A stretch of 64,000 nt of DNA from Methyloligella solikamskensis (GCF_042676065.1 NZ_JBHTJO010000001.1:1798001-1862000); one strand, 5' to 3'. Counted from the stretch's first letter, positions 1-9,556 are shown. The notes: generated from the sequence alone by a model not told the origin. Made by a program: numbers and translations.

Positions 1-28
1 CTTGATCTTGCGGCGCTACGACGCTTGA
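1..28 (+). CDS. fabF: C-terminal end of probable beta-ketoacyl-ACP synthase II (partial)
   Basis: Only the last eight codons and the TGA stop lie in the window. Read from base 2 they give Leu-Ile-Leu-Arg-Arg-Tyr-Asp-Ala, which fits the usual FabF ending (…NATLIxRRY…). FabF elongates acyl-ACP in fatty acid synthesis. The call leans on the very common alphaproteobacterial order fabF-mltG-yicC-gmk, which is what follows here. The fragment alone could not identify the gene, so the name is an inference from context. Confidence 0.45.
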
Positions 29-126
29 GGAAGACGGACGTTTCTCTTGCCAGCGCGTACCGGCTTTAGCCATATTTTGCCCCCAGGGGATAGACGGTGT
101 TGCCACCACATTAAGGCTTTCGCCTC

Positions 127-1449
127 ATGTCCATGACCGGCGGGGAGCGACCAGGCTCTGAACGAGACGATTCGCTCTCTCCAACCGATCAAGGGGAACG
201 CAGCTTTGCACCGAGACCGCGCAGTCCTGCAGAGGCGCTTCAGCCGCGTCCCGCGCCGGCGCGGCCGGAACGCGAACCGCGAAACGTGCAAATGCATCCG
301 TTCTTGAGAATAATAAACCGTATCCTGACGCTGATCCTCGTTGCCGCCGGCATCGGGGTGGGGCTGCTGTATTTCCTCAAGGTCCAGTTCGACAAGCCGG
401 GGCCGCTGGAGACCGCGAAGATCGTGGTCATTCCGCAAGGGCGGGGCGTCAGCGCCATCGGCGAGCAGCTGGAATCTGAAGGGGTCATCGCGGACCGGCG
501 GATCTTCGTCACCACCTCTCTCTACTTCAACTACCTGAAGGACAACTCCACCCTGAAGGCCGGCGAGTACGAATTCGCCGCTCATACCAGCATGCGCGAC
601 GTGCTGGACAAGCTGGTGGAGGGGAAGAGCATCCGTCACAAGGTGACCGTGGCGGAAGGGCTCACCAGCCAGCAGGTGGTGCGCAAGCTTCTCGATCATC
701 CGGAGCTGACGGGCGAGATCACCGAGATTCCGCCGGAAGGCTCGCTGCTGCCCGACACCTATCTCTTCCGCCGGGGCGAAAGCCGGCAGGACATTCTGAA
801 GCGTATGGCCCAGGCCCAGCAGGTCTTCATGGCCGAGCACTGGAAGGACAGAGCGCCGGATCTCCCGATCGACACGCCGCAAGAAGCGCTGATCCTTGCC
901 TCCATCGTGGAGAAGGAGACGGCGGTCGAAGGCGAGCGCCCGCAGATTGCCGCGGTGTTCGAGAATCGGCTCAAGAAGGGGATGCGGCTCCAGTCCGACC
1001 CGACCATCATCTACGGTCTGGTCGGCGGCGAGGGGAAGCTCGGCCGGCCAATCCTGCAGAGCGAGCTCGACAAGAAGACCGTCTACAACACCTATCAGAT
1101 CGACGGGCTGCCCCCGACGCCGATCGCCAATCCGGGACGCTCGGCGATCCTGGCGACCCTGAACCCGGCCGAGACGGATGCGCTTTATTTCGTGGCGGAC
1201 GGGACCGGCGGGCATGCCTTTGCCGCCTCGCTCAGCGAGCATAACGACAATGTCGCCGATTGGCGCCGGATCCAGCGTCAGCGTGAAAAAGAAGAAGCCG
1301 AGCGTCAGGCTGAGCAAGACGGTGCCGCCAGCACCGACAATCCAACCGGTCTCGACGGGGATGCGGAAGCGGGGCTCGCGGCCTCTGCAGGCGGGGACGG
1401 CCAGCCGCCCGTGCCGAAGCGTAATCCGAAGCTGACGCCCAGTCCGTAG
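127..1449 (+). CDS. mltG: endolytic murein transglycosylase MltG
   Basis: Inner-membrane lytic transglycosylase that cuts nascent peptidoglycan strands and so sets glycan chain length. The 440-residue protein has a Pro/Arg-rich cytoplasmic N-terminus, one membrane helix at about residues 61-85, and a large periplasmic YceG domain. The signature SIVEKET is present; Glu262 in it matches the catalytic glutamate of the family. The C-terminal 60 residues are low complexity (Gln/Glu/Gly/Pro-rich) and look like a disordered tail. The gene lies about 100 bp after the probable fabF stop. The first ATG is used, but a later start nearer the membrane helix cannot be excluded. A family-typical protein apart from the long ends. 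Confidence 0.95.
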   Translation: MSMTGGERPGSERDDSLSPTDQGERSFAPRPRSPAEALQPRPAPARPEREPRNVQMHPFLRIINRILTLILVAAGIGVGLLYFLKVQFDKPGPLETAKIVVIPQGRGVSAIGEQLESEGVIADRRIFVTTSLYFNYLKDNSTLKAGEYEFAAHTSMRDVLDKLVEGKSIRHKVTVAEGLTSQQVVRKLLDHPELTGEITEIPPEGSLLPDTYLFRRGESRQDILKRMAQAQQVFMAEHWKDRAPDLPIDTPQEALILASIVEKETAVEGERPQIAAVFENRLKKGMRLQSDPTIIYGLVGGEGKLGRPILQSELDKKTVYNTYQIDGLPPTPIANPGRSAILATLNPAETDALYFVADGTGGHAFAASLSEHNDNVADWRRIQRQREKEEAERQAEQDGAASTDNPTGLDGDAEAGLAASAGGDGQPPVPKRNPKLTPSP

Positions 1450-1528
1450 CGGACTGGCTTTCCCTGCCTTAGCGCCGCAAGGACTCTTAACGCTGCTCGC
1501 GCGTTGCGCCTGGAAGCGGGCGTCCGGT

Positions 1529-1558
1529 TTGCGTAAAACCGTGCGACTCGGCCTATAA
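1529..1558 (+). promoter_or_regulatory. candidate promoter for yicC-gmk
   Basis: TTGCGT (1529-1534) and CTATAA (1553-1558) are separated by 18 bases, close to the alphaproteobacterial housekeeping pattern TTGAC…CTATAT. They lie about 65 bases before the yicC start, in the 174-bp gap after mltG. Seen by eye only. Confidence 0.35.
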
Positions 1559-1623
1559 GCCGGAGCAGAGCCGCAGGCGCGTTCCGCGCGCCATCCGATC
1601 AAGCCCGAAGCAAGGCGCCACCC

Positions 1624-2511
1624 ATGACCGTGAAAAGCATGACGGGATTTTCGGCCAGCGACGGCGTCCACGCCGAGACGCGCTGGCAGTGGGAAGGGCG
1701 CAGCGTGAACGGGCGCAATCTGGAGCTTCGCTTCCGGATGCCGCCCGGTTTCGACGGGCTGGAGCGCGATGCCCGCCAGCGCTGCCAGGACGTGCTGGGC
1801 CGGGGCAATTGCTCGATCTCCTTGCGCATCCAGCGCGAAGCGATCACCACCGAAATTCGTTTGAACGAGGCGAGTTTGCGCCAGGCGCTCGCCGTGGCGA
1901 AGGCGGCTTCGGAGCTTGCGGCCATGCCGCCGCCCACTCTCGACAGCCTGCTTGCCATGCGCGGCGTGGTGGAGACCGTCGATGCCCAGGAGAGCGACGA
2001 GGCGCGGAAGGTCCTCGAAGCGGCGCTGCTGGCGGGACTCGATCAGATGCTGGAGGGGCTTGCGGCGGCGCGCGCAGCGGAGGGCGAGCGGCTCGCGGCC
2101 ATCGTTCACGGGCAGCTCGACGAGATCGCCGGTCTGGTGGAGAAGATAACGGGCGCCGCCTCGCGTCAGCCCCAGGTCATTGCCGACCGGCTGGCGGAGC
2201 AGATCGCGCGGCTGACCGAAGGCGATACGGCGCTCGATCCGGAGCGGCTGCATCAGGAGGCGGTGCTGCTCGCCTCCAAGGCGGATGTCCAGGAGGAGCT
2301 GGACCGGCTGCGAGCCCATATTGGCGCAGCGCGCTCTCTGCTGGAGGAGCCGGGTCCGACCGGGCGGAAGCTCGAGTTTTTGGCCCAGGAGTTCAACCGG
2401 GAGGCCAACACGATCTGCTCGAAAGCGAACGATATCGAGGTCAGCCATGCCGGCCTTGCGCTGAAGAGCGTGATCGATCAGTTCCGCGAGCAGGTGGCGA
2501 ATATCGAATGA
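1624..2511 (+). CDS. YicC family endoribonuclease-like protein
   Basis: A 295-residue YicC family protein: it begins VKSMTGF, the conserved N-terminal signature, and ends with the DUF1732 block (EEPGPTGRKLEFLAQEFNREANTICSKAND). Members were long unassigned; E. coli YicC has been described as an endoribonuclease acting in RNA turnover, so that function is carried over by family only. It is followed after 7 bp by gmk, the standard pairing in proteobacteria, so the two are probably cotranscribed. The length is normal. The ATG follows a weak purine-rich stretch. Confidence 0.9.
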   Translation: MTVKSMTGFSASDGVHAETRWQWEGRSVNGRNLELRFRMPPGFDGLERDARQRCQDVLGRGNCSISLRIQREAITTEIRLNEASLRQALAVAKAASELAAMPPPTLDSLLAMRGVVETVDAQESDEARKVLEAALLAGLDQMLEGLAAARAAEGERLAAIVHGQLDEIAGLVEKITGAASRQPQVIADRLAEQIARLTEGDTALDPERLHQEAVLLASKADVQEELDRLRAHIGAARSLLEEPGPTGRKLEFLAQEFNREANTICSKANDIEVSHAGLALKSVIDQFREQVANIE

Positions 2512-2518
2512 GGCGCAG

Positions 2519-3154
2519 ATGAGCGAAGAGATCGCGCGCAGGGGGATGATGCTGGTTCTGTCGTCGCCGTCGGGGGCGGGCAAGACCACACTGGCGCGCC
2601 GGCTTCTGGAGGACGAGGACGGGATCGAGATGTCGATCTCCTGCACGACCCGGCCGCCGCGGCCTGGGGAAGAGGAGGGCAAGGACTACTTCTTCGTCGA
2701 TCACGACCGCTTCATCGAGATGCAGAGCGAGGATGCCTTCCTGGAATGGGCGGTCGTCTTCGACAATCGCTATGGCACGCCGCGCAAGCCCGTTGAGGAT
2801 GCGCTGTCCCAAGGCCGGGACGTGCTGTTCGACGTCGACTGGCAGGGCGCTCAGAAGCTCCGTGGGAATGCCGCTCAGGATGTCGTCTCAGTCTTCGTGC
2901 TGCCGCCTTCGGCAAGCGCCCTGGAAGAGCGGTTGAAGCAGCGCGCCCAGGATCACGAGGATGTCGTTAAGAAGCGCATGCAGGGCGCCAGCAACGAGAT
3001 CCAGCACTGGGAAGAGTACGACTACGTGATCGTGAATTCCGATGTGGAGCGGTCACTAGCTTTCCTGAAGGCAGTGCTCGCGGCGGAGCGCGTGCGTCGC
3101 GATCGCCAGACCGGGATTGCGCCCTTCGTGAAGACGCTCCTGGGCGATCTCTAG
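2519..3154 (+). CDS. gmk: guanylate kinase
   Basis: Phosphorylates GMP to GDP with ATP, an essential step in guanine nucleotide supply. The 211-residue protein has the P-loop SPSGAGKT at about residues 16-23 and the GMP-binding part SCTTRPPRPGEEEGKDYFFV. Its start is 7 bp after the yicC stop, so the genes are likely coupled. It converges with rsmA, whose stop lies 15 bp beyond the gmk stop. Nothing atypical was seen. Confidence 0.96.
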   Translation: MSEEIARRGMMLVLSSPSGAGKTTLARRLLEDEDGIEMSISCTTRPPRPGEEEGKDYFFVDHDRFIEMQSEDAFLEWAVVFDNRYGTPRKPVEDALSQGRDVLFDVDWQGAQKLRGNAAQDVVSVFVLPPSASALEERLKQRAQDHEDVVKKRMQGASNEIQHWEEYDYVIVNSDVERSLAFLKAVLAAERVRRDRQTGIAPFVKTLLGDL

Positions 3155-3169
3155 CCGGCCCGCTCCCGA

Positions 3170-4015
3170 TTAGCGTTCCAAGGCGTTCGCCAGATTGCAG
3201 AAATCGGCGATTTCCAGCTCCTCGGCCCGGGCGGTCGGCCGGATGCCCAAGCCTTCGAGAACCGGCTCGATCTCCGGCGATAGCTTTTTTAGTGAGCCCC
3301 GGAGCATCTTCCGGCGCTGACCGAAAGCGGCGGCCGTCACCTTTTCCAGCATGCCGGGATTGCAAGGAGGGCTCGGTTCTGCCTTTGGGATCAGCTCGAT
3401 CACGGCAGAGTCCACCTTCGGCTGAGGCGTGAAGGCGCGGGCCGGCACACCGAAAAGCAGGCGGCACTCGCAGCGCCAGCCGGCAAAGACAGCGAGACGG
3501 CCGTAGTCCTTGGAGCCCGGCTTGGCGACGATCCGCTCGGCCACTTCGCGCTGGAACATCAGCACCATACGGTCGAACCAGGGTGGCCATGGCTCGAATT
3601 TGAGCCAACCGATGAGGAGCGGCGTGCCGACGCTATAGGGCAGGTTCGCGACGATGCGGGACGGCGCAGGCAAATCGAGGCCTGCGTAGTCGAAGCCCAG
3701 GGCATCGTCCTCCACAATCTCCAGCCGGCCAGGATAAGCGGCTTGTATCTCAGCCAGGGCCGGAAGACAGCGGGCATCGCGCTCGATGGCCACGACCTTG
3801 CGGGCCCCTTCCATGAGAAGAGCGCGGGTGAGGCCGCCGGGGCCGGGACCGACCTCTAGAATCGTCGCGTCCTCGAGCGGCGCTCCGGCGCGCGCAATCC
3901 GGCGCGTCAGGTTGAGATCGAGGAGGAAGTTCTGACCCAGGCTTCGCTTGGCACGGAGATCGTGGGCGGCGATCACATCGCGCAAAGGCGGGAGCCCGTC
4001 CTCGGACACGCTCAC
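3170..4015 (-). CDS. rsmA: 16S rRNA (adenine1518-N6/adenine1519-N6)-dimethyltransferase
   Basis: KsgA/RsmA uses S-adenosylmethionine to dimethylate the two adjacent adenines in the 3'-terminal hairpin of 16S rRNA late in 30S assembly. The 281-residue protein shows the SAM loop EVGPGPG (about residues 54-60) and the catalytic NLPY motif (124-127), with the family opening RAKRSLGQNFLLD. Its first codons overlap the end of pdxA by 4 bp (ATGA type), so it is the last gene of the lptF-to-rsmA operon. Length and motifs are normal. Confidence 0.96.
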   Translation of the reverse strand: MSVSEDGLPPLRDVIAAHDLRAKRSLGQNFLLDLNLTRRIARAGAPLEDATILEVGPGPGGLTRALLMEGARKVVAIERDARCLPALAEIQAAYPGRLEIVEDDALGFDYAGLDLPAPSRIVANLPYSVGTPLLIGWLKFEPWPPWFDRMVLMFQREVAERIVAKPGSKDYGRLAVFAGWRCECRLLFGVPARAFTPQPKVDSAVIELIPKAEPSPPCNPGMLEKVTAAAFGQRRKMLRGSLKKLSPEIEPVLEGLGIRPTARAEELEIADFCNLANALER

Positions 4016-5037
4016 GCGGCGGCGCCTTTTGCGGCCGCCCGCTTGGACATGGTGTCGGCAAGGCGCAGCGCCTCGATCAGGCTTGCCGGGCTCGCCCTGC
4101 CGCTGCCGGCGATGGCGAAGGCGGTGCCGTGGTCGGGGGAGGTGCGCACGAAGGGCAGGCCGAGAGTGGCGTTCACCCCCGTCTCGAAGGCGAGCGTTTT
4201 GATCGGGATGAGCGCCTGGTCGTGATACATGGCGAGCGCCACGTCGTAAGTCTCGCGCGCTGACGCATGGAACATGGTGTCGGCCGGGTGGGGACCGGAG
4301 ACGTCGAGCCCTTCCGCCTTCGCCGCCTCGATCGCGGGCGCGATAATGCGCTCCTCTTCGTCGCCTAAGGTACCGTCCTCGCCCGCGTGGGGGTTCAGGC
4401 CGGTCAGGGCAAGGCGCGGCTGTTCGATCTCGAAATAGCGCCGGAAGCCGTCCGCTGTGATGCGGATCGTCTTCAGGATCAGCTCTGTGGTCAGGGCGTC
4501 GTGCACGGCCTGGAGTGGCATATGGATGGTGATGGGAACGACCTTCAGCGCCTTCGAGGCCAGCAGCATTACGGGATGAAGTGTCTCGCCAGGCTCGGCA
4601 CCCAGGGCTGCGAGATATTCCGTATGGCCGGGATGAGGGAAGCCTGCGCGGGTCAGCACCACCTTGCTGATGGGGTTGGTGACCACGGCGCTGGCCAGAC
4701 CGCCGCGGACGAGATCCACCGCCTGCTCGATGGCGCCCTGGATGGCGGCGGCGGCGGCCTCATCCGGCTTGCCGGGCTCGACCTTGCATCCGACGGCCAC
4801 GGGCATGATGGGGAGGGCGCGGCTGAAGCAACCGATGGCTTCTTCCGGTTCCTCGATGATCTCGATTGGGACGGTCAGGCCGAGCAAATCTGCGCGGGCC
4901 GCCATCACGTCTGGGTCGCCCAGGAGAAAGAAGACGGGCAGGGCGTCCGCGTCGCGGCGTGTCCAGGCAGCAAGAGTGATGTCGGGGCCGATGCCGGCTG
5001 GGTCGCCCATGGTCAACGCAAGCGGGCGTTCAGTCAT
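4012..5037 (-). CDS. pdxA: 4-hydroxythreonine-4-phosphate dehydrogenase
   Basis: NAD(P)-dependent dehydrogenase in the DXP-dependent pathway to pyridoxal phosphate. The 341-residue protein carries the family's metal-binding histidine contexts: GHTEYLA, LNPHAGEDG and MYHDQALIPIK. It opens with the typical LTMGDPAGIGPDI. It follows the SurA-like gene by 78 bp and overlaps rsmA by 4 bp; the surA-pdxA-rsmA order is conserved across proteobacteria. Nothing missing was seen. Confidence 0.96.
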   Translation of the reverse strand: MTERPLALTMGDPAGIGPDITLAAWTRRDADALPVFFLLGDPDVMAARADLLGLTVPIEIIEEPEEAIGCFSRALPIMPVAVGCKVEPGKPDEAAAAAIQGAIEQAVDLVRGGLASAVVTNPISKVVLTRAGFPHPGHTEYLAALGAEPGETLHPVMLLASKALKVVPITIHMPLQAVHDALTTELILKTIRITADGFRRYFEIEQPRLALTGLNPHAGEDGTLGDEEERIIAPAIEAAKAEGLDVSGPHPADTMFHASARETYDVALAMYHDQALIPIKTLAFETGVNATLGLPFVRTSPDHGTAFAIAGSGRASPASLIEALRLADTMSKRAAAKGAAA

Positions 5038-5115
5038 GAAGACGCTCGGGTTTGGACAGGCTCGAACATGGACTGGTGCGGTCGCCTATGAGGCGCGGGT
5101 CTTTTGGCGCGCGGG

Positions 5116-6126
5116 TTAGCGGCGCTCGATATAGGCGTCGTTCTTGAGATCGCGCAGCAGACGCTCGGCGCTGACCTTCATCTCCTTGGTCATCAGCTCG
5201 CGCTTAGCCGTGTCGCGCTCCATGGGCACGTCGGAGGTGCTGTCCTTGCCGCAGAGCACGTAGACATCCACGCTGCCCGACGAGATGGTCGGCGCGATCA
5301 TGGAGTTCACGTCGGCATGCATGAGCATGGTGCGGGCCGGCTGAGGCACGCTGGAGGCCTTGGTCTGGCTGATGGTCTGCATGCGCGCACCGGGGAAATC
5401 CTTCACCAGGGCTTCGGTGCGCTCGCAGGTGCGGAACCGGGTACGCATGGTGTCGGCCTGGGCGAGCTGACGGCCAATGGACGCCTCACCCCGGGCCGGC
5501 AAGCGGATCTTCTGCAGCGCGAAAACGGTGTTCTGAGCGAGGCTTCCAGTGTCGGCCTGAGACAGGGCCTCGTCGATATCGCTCTCACCGACATTCACTG
5601 TGTGGCGGAATTTCTTCATGATCACATCCTGCCAGACGAGCTGGGCCCGGATGCGATCCTTGAGGGTTTTGATGTTGATGCCGGCCTTGCCGAGCGCAGC
5701 CGCCAGCCCCTCGCCCGTGAGCTTGTTCTTCGAGGCCATGTTGGACACGACCTTGTTCACGTCCGCCTCGTCGGGGAAAATCTTCAGCTCCTTGCCCTGC
5801 TGGATCTGCAGCCGCTCCTCGATCAGCATATCCTCCGCCTTCTTCTTGAGCTCGGCATTGGGCTGCTGCTGGGAGGTGATAGCCAGGAAGCGCGTACGCT
5901 GGTCGATGTCGTATGCCGAGATCGGGTCGTCGTTCACCAGCATGACGATGGACTGCTCGCTTTGGGCGAATGCGGGCAGGGGCACGGTCAAGGCCCAAGT
6001 GAGGGCGCACGCGGTCAGGGCGGCAAAGGCGAAAGGCCGCATCAGCCGCGCGGTACGCAGCGGAGTTGCGGTTGCTTCGCTGGGTCCGATGTAGCGGTTG
6101 CTCGTCATGGCTTCGCTAAGCGCCAT
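5116..6126 (-). CDS. SurA-like periplasmic chaperone (SurA N-terminal domain)
   Basis: Probable periplasmic chaperone for outer-membrane proteins, judged by its place between lptD and pdxA, the classical surA position, and by its fold pattern. After a signal peptide (hydrophobic stretch at about residues 30-52, cut near AFAQ) it has the SurA N-terminal signature NDDPISAYDIDQR. At 336 residues it is shorter than E. coli SurA (428), and I could not see a clear parvulin motif, so it may act as a chaperone without isomerase activity; that is inference. The first ATG lies 2 bp after the lptD stop. An internal ATG at 6042 would give a more ordinary signal peptide. Confidence 0.85.
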   Translation of the reverse strand: MALSEAMTSNRYIGPSEATATPLRTARLMRPFAFAALTACALTWALTVPLPAFAQSEQSIVMLVNDDPISAYDIDQRTRFLAITSQQQPNAELKKKAEDMLIEERLQIQQGKELKIFPDEADVNKVVSNMASKNKLTGEGLAAALGKAGINIKTLKDRIRAQLVWQDVIMKKFRHTVNVGESDIDEALSQADTGSLAQNTVFALQKIRLPARGEASIGRQLAQADTMRTRFRTCERTEALVKDFPGARMQTISQTKASSVPQPARTMLMHADVNSMIAPTISSGSVDVYVLCGKDSTSDVPMERDTAKRELMTKEMKVSAERLLRDLKNDAYIERR

Positions 6127-6128
6127 TG

Positions 6129-8438
6129 CTAGTTGTTTGAATCGAACGTCGCAGCGTCGGTCTTCAGCTCGTAATCGCCCAGATACTTAAACGAGAACTG
6201 GGCCATAATACGTTCGTCCGGATCAATGTCGCGATCTTCGAAGTTCGAGCGCAGATAGGTCAGGGCGAAGGTGAAGCAATCGTCCTGATAGCGCAGCCCG
6301 ACACCGTCCTGCAGGGTCAGATCGTCGACAAGATCGTAGCGGAGCTGGCCGAGAAGGGCCCAGTTGTCGGTCACCGCCAAAGCGCCGGAGGTGCGGACCT
6401 CCTCGCGGTCCTCCACGTAGAAGTCGGTGTCGCCGGGCACGTCTGCATAGTTCAGGCTTGCGGAGATCGGACCGTAATTAGCGTTGGCACCGAGATCGGT
6501 CCGGCGGATCGCGAAGTCGTCATCGGCGAACCGGCTCTGCGCGGAGAAGCCGAGATAGCTGTTGGCCTGAATATAGGCGCCCGCCACGTAATCCGACGTG
6601 TCGTTGTACAGGCCGGTGCCTTGTGCGAACGGGCTGTCACCGGCGAGCTGATAGCTCTGGCCGAAGACGGTGCGCATATAGGCGCCCGAATAGAGTTGCG
6701 CGGTGTAGCGCACGCCCACGTTGGCACGGGTGCCAGTCTCGATCCGGTCATAGCCTGAGAACTTGTCGATCTCGAACAGGATCGTGTCGTCGAACACGAG
6801 GCTGTTGGCATCTTCGTTCGGGATATCGTTCTGGTCGCCAACGGAGTTCGGCCGGGCAATCAGCTGGGCTACGGGCTCCATGACATGGGTGATGTTGCCG
6901 GTGGTGGCCACGAACGGATAGCGATACTCGCCGCCGGCCACCGCGTTGCCGCGCACCAGCGCGCCTTCGTCGCCTTGCGGGTAGTTCGAGATGTCGTAGG
7001 CATCGCCGCGCAGCCGGGCGAAGGGCGTGTAGACCTGGCCCATGCCGTCGATCATCTCGCGGCGCCAATCGGCCTCCATGATGACGCGATTGCTGTCCTC
7101 CGCATCCACACGGGACAGGCTCATGACGTTGGAGTTGAAGCTCAGCTCACCGCCGAGGATCGGCTTATCGACGATGTAGTCGTAGTCGATGATCGGATGG
7201 ACCCGCGACTTGGATTCGTCGTCGTCGTAATAGATCAGCCCGTCGGTGTAATACGCCCGCATGCTCATGTAGTTGCGGTCGTGCAGGCCCTCCAAATAGA
7301 CCTGGGAGACCCGGTCCGTCTGCAGATAGCTATCGAGCTGATAGAAGCGCCGGAACGTATCGTCGGATTCCGCCAGGATATCCCAGCCCCAGGACCAATA
7401 GGGGTTGAGGGCGAACTGACCCGCGGTCTTGATGCTGCCCCGGAAATCCGTGTTGGCCGGGCTGTCCGGGTCGCCGTTGTCGTACACGCCCGCCAGCTCC
7501 ATGTGGTAGGAGCCGTTGGCGAAGCGATGGCGCCAATCGCCGCGCAGCAGCACGTTCTGCTTGGTGGTCACCATGGGCGAGAACGTAAAGTCGTAATGGT
7601 CCGACAGGGCGAAGTAGTACGGCGTCGTCAGGGTGTTCCCGAGATCGTTCGAGTGGGTGTAGACGGGCATCAGGAAGCCGGACTTCCGCTTAACCGTCGG
7701 ATCGGCCGTCTGCAGATAGGGCGTATAGGCGATCGGCACGCCGAACAGATCGAAGGCGGCGTTGCGGAAGGTGATCGTCGCGTCTTCCTTGTTGTGGGTG
7801 ATCTCCTTCGCCCGGATGCGCCAAGTGGGCGCCTTTTCTGGGTTCTCGCGGCACGGCTTACACGGCGTGAACCAGCCGTCGCGGAATTCCGTCACGTTGC
7901 CGGCCTGGCGCTGCGCGGTGTTGGCAACGATGCGGGTGTCGTCCTGGGTCACGACCTTCAGCGCATCGATGAAGCCGTCGCGGAAATCGTCGGTCAGCGT
8001 CATCTGGTTTGAGGTGATGACCGCGCCGTCTGGATCCTTGATGCGGACATTGCCTTCCGCCGACAGCGTGTTTGCGCTGCGGTCATAGACGACCCTGTCG
8101 GCCAGCAGGGTGTAGTTGCCGTAGTAGATCTCGACATTGCCCTTGGCGGTGACCTTGTTGGAGTCGTTGTCGTAGACCATCTCGTCGGCCTGCAGGAGCA
8201 TCGGCGAGTTCTCGTCGATGTTCGGCGGGTTGACGATGTTGTTCAGGTTGTCCTCGTTTCGGGCCTGTGCCTGCTGGGGGAAGGCGAAGCAAGAGCCGAG
8301 AAGAACACCCAAAAAGACGGCCGATGCCAGGCGTGCAGAATCACGCTGCGCACGCGAGAAAATCTCGCCCATAGACGCAGCAAGGCCGGGCAGGGCCCGG
8401 CGAGTGACACGCGGCATACTCAATACAAAGGCCATCAT
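6129..8438 (-). CDS. lptD: LPS-assembly outer membrane protein LptD
   Basis: Outer-membrane barrel that, with the lipoprotein LptE, places lipopolysaccharide in the outer leaflet. The 769-residue protein has a basic N-terminus and hydrophobic signal segment, a periplasmic OstA/LptA-like jellyroll (repeats such as DEMVYDNDSNKVTAKGNVE at roughly residues 85-180), and a long C-terminal barrel rich in alternating aromatic strands. Cysteines occur near CKPC in the N-terminal part. Its start overlaps the end of lptG by 4 bp. No lptE is visible in the window. Length is normal for alphaproteobacteria. Confidence 0.95.
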   Translation of the reverse strand: MMAFVLSMPRVTRRALPGLAASMGEIFSRAQRDSARLASAVFLGVLLGSCFAFPQQAQARNEDNLNNIVNPPNIDENSPMLLQADEMVYDNDSNKVTAKGNVEIYYGNYTLLADRVVYDRSANTLSAEGNVRIKDPDGAVITSNQMTLTDDFRDGFIDALKVVTQDDTRIVANTAQRQAGNVTEFRDGWFTPCKPCRENPEKAPTWRIRAKEITHNKEDATITFRNAAFDLFGVPIAYTPYLQTADPTVKRKSGFLMPVYTHSNDLGNTLTTPYYFALSDHYDFTFSPMVTTKQNVLLRGDWRHRFANGSYHMELAGVYDNGDPDSPANTDFRGSIKTAGQFALNPYWSWGWDILAESDDTFRRFYQLDSYLQTDRVSQVYLEGLHDRNYMSMRAYYTDGLIYYDDDESKSRVHPIIDYDYIVDKPILGGELSFNSNVMSLSRVDAEDSNRVIMEADWRREMIDGMGQVYTPFARLRGDAYDISNYPQGDEGALVRGNAVAGGEYRYPFVATTGNITHVMEPVAQLIARPNSVGDQNDIPNEDANSLVFDDTILFEIDKFSGYDRIETGTRANVGVRYTAQLYSGAYMRTVFGQSYQLAGDSPFAQGTGLYNDTSDYVAGAYIQANSYLGFSAQSRFADDDFAIRRTDLGANANYGPISASLNYADVPGDTDFYVEDREEVRTSGALAVTDNWALLGQLRYDLVDDLTLQDGVGLRYQDDCFTFALTYLRSNFEDRDIDPDERIMAQFSFKYLGDYELKTDAATFDSNN

Positions 8439-9556
8439 CCGTCCTCCTTATACAGGAGAACCGTTACCGCAAGACTTGCGGCGATTATTACCGGGACCCA
8501 GGCAGCCGCGATGGCCGACGTGAGCCCTGCAAGAGCGAAATTCCTCGAAACTTCTGAAAAAAGGAAGAATCCGAAGCCCGCAACGAGGCCGACCACAGCC
8601 TGCATCTGGGCATTTCCCTGGCGAAATGCGCGCAAAGAGCAGGTGGCGGCGACCAGAACCATGGTCATCAGCAAGAAGGGCCGCGACAGGAGCAGGTGGT
8701 ACTGCACGCGGTACTGGGTCGCGGGAAGGCCGGCTTTCTCGGCGATCTCAATGAAATTCGGCAGATCCCAGAAGGAAATCGAGAACACCGTGCCCAAGCT
8801 ATCGCGCACCTGGGTGGGGGAGAGGTAGGTGCTGAGGAGATAGCGCTGATGCTGCTGAGGCTCGGCGCCGATGGGCGTGACCCAGGCGTTCTCCAGCTCC
8901 CAGCGGCCGTTCTTCAGGACCGCCTTATCGGCCGCGACCCGCTCGGTCAGGTTATTTTTCTTGTCGTACTGGAAGACGGTGACGCCGCGAAGCTCCAGCC
9001 CCTGGTTCAGGACATGGGTGGCCTGGAGCACGGACGGTCCGTCGACGCCATCTTCCCGCAGCCAGGCACCGCCCTTGTTGCTGCTGCTCATGACGGATTC
9101 GTCCTTGCCGAAGGCGGCGGTGTACATCTCCTCGGCCTGGGCGCGAGCCATGGCGGCGAGGGGGTTGTACAGCAACACGAATCCGACGCCGAGCACGCCG
9201 GCGACGAGAATGGCGGGAAGGGTGAACTGCCAGACGGAAATGCCCGCAGCACGCACCACGACCAGCTCGGACGAACGGCTGAACATCACGAACACGATGA
9301 TGGTGCCGATGAGCACGGCGAAGGGCAGGGTGAGCTCTGAGAAGGAGGGCACGCGCAGCAAGGTGATGCCAATCAGCATCGCAGGCGAGATATCGCCGTC
9401 GTAATTGCCGGCGCGACGCAGCATCTCGATGAAATCGACGAAAAAGATGAGCAGGCAGCACAGGGTGAACACGGCGACCATAGCCACCAGGAAACGCACT
9501 GAAAAATAGCGCGCAAGTGTCCCTGCTGCACTGATGCCTGGCATCTGCGCTCTCAC
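8435..9556 (-). CDS. lptG: LPS export ABC transporter permease LptG
   Basis: One of the two inner-membrane permeases of the LptB2FGC complex that pulls LPS from the membrane toward the Lpt bridge. The 373-residue protein has the YjgP/YjgQ layout: three N-terminal membrane helices, a periplasmic domain (about 140-270), and three C-terminal helices. The order lptF-lptG-lptD distinguishes it from LptF. It overlaps both neighbours by 4 bp, indicating one tightly coupled operon. The ATPase gene lptB is not in the window, as is usual for alphaproteobacteria. Confidence 0.94.
   Translation of the reverse strand: MRAQMPGISAAGTLARYFSVRFLVAMVAVFTLCCLLIFFVDFIEMLRRAGNYDGDISPAMLIGITLLRVPSFSELTLPFAVLIGTIIVFVMFSRSSELVVVRAAGISVWQFTLPAILVAGVLGVGFVLLYNPLAAMARAQAEEMYTAAFGKDESVMSSSNKGGAWLREDGVDGPSVLQATHVLNQGLELRGVTVFQYDKKNNLTERVAADKAVLKNGRWELENAWVTPIGAEPQQHQRYLLSTYLSPTQVRDSLGTVFSISFWDLPNFIEIAEKAGLPATQYRVQYHLLLSRPFLLMTMVLVAATCSLRAFRQGNAQMQAVVGLVAGFGFFLFSEVSRNFALAGLTSAIAAAWVPVIIAASLAVTVLLYKEDG

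Noticed and set aside
16..2682. 888-codon open frame on the minus strand opposite mltG-yicC-gmk
   Set aside because: It is antisense to three well-conserved genes, rich in Arg/Leu/Gly as expected for a shadow frame in GC-rich DNA, with no recognisable domain.
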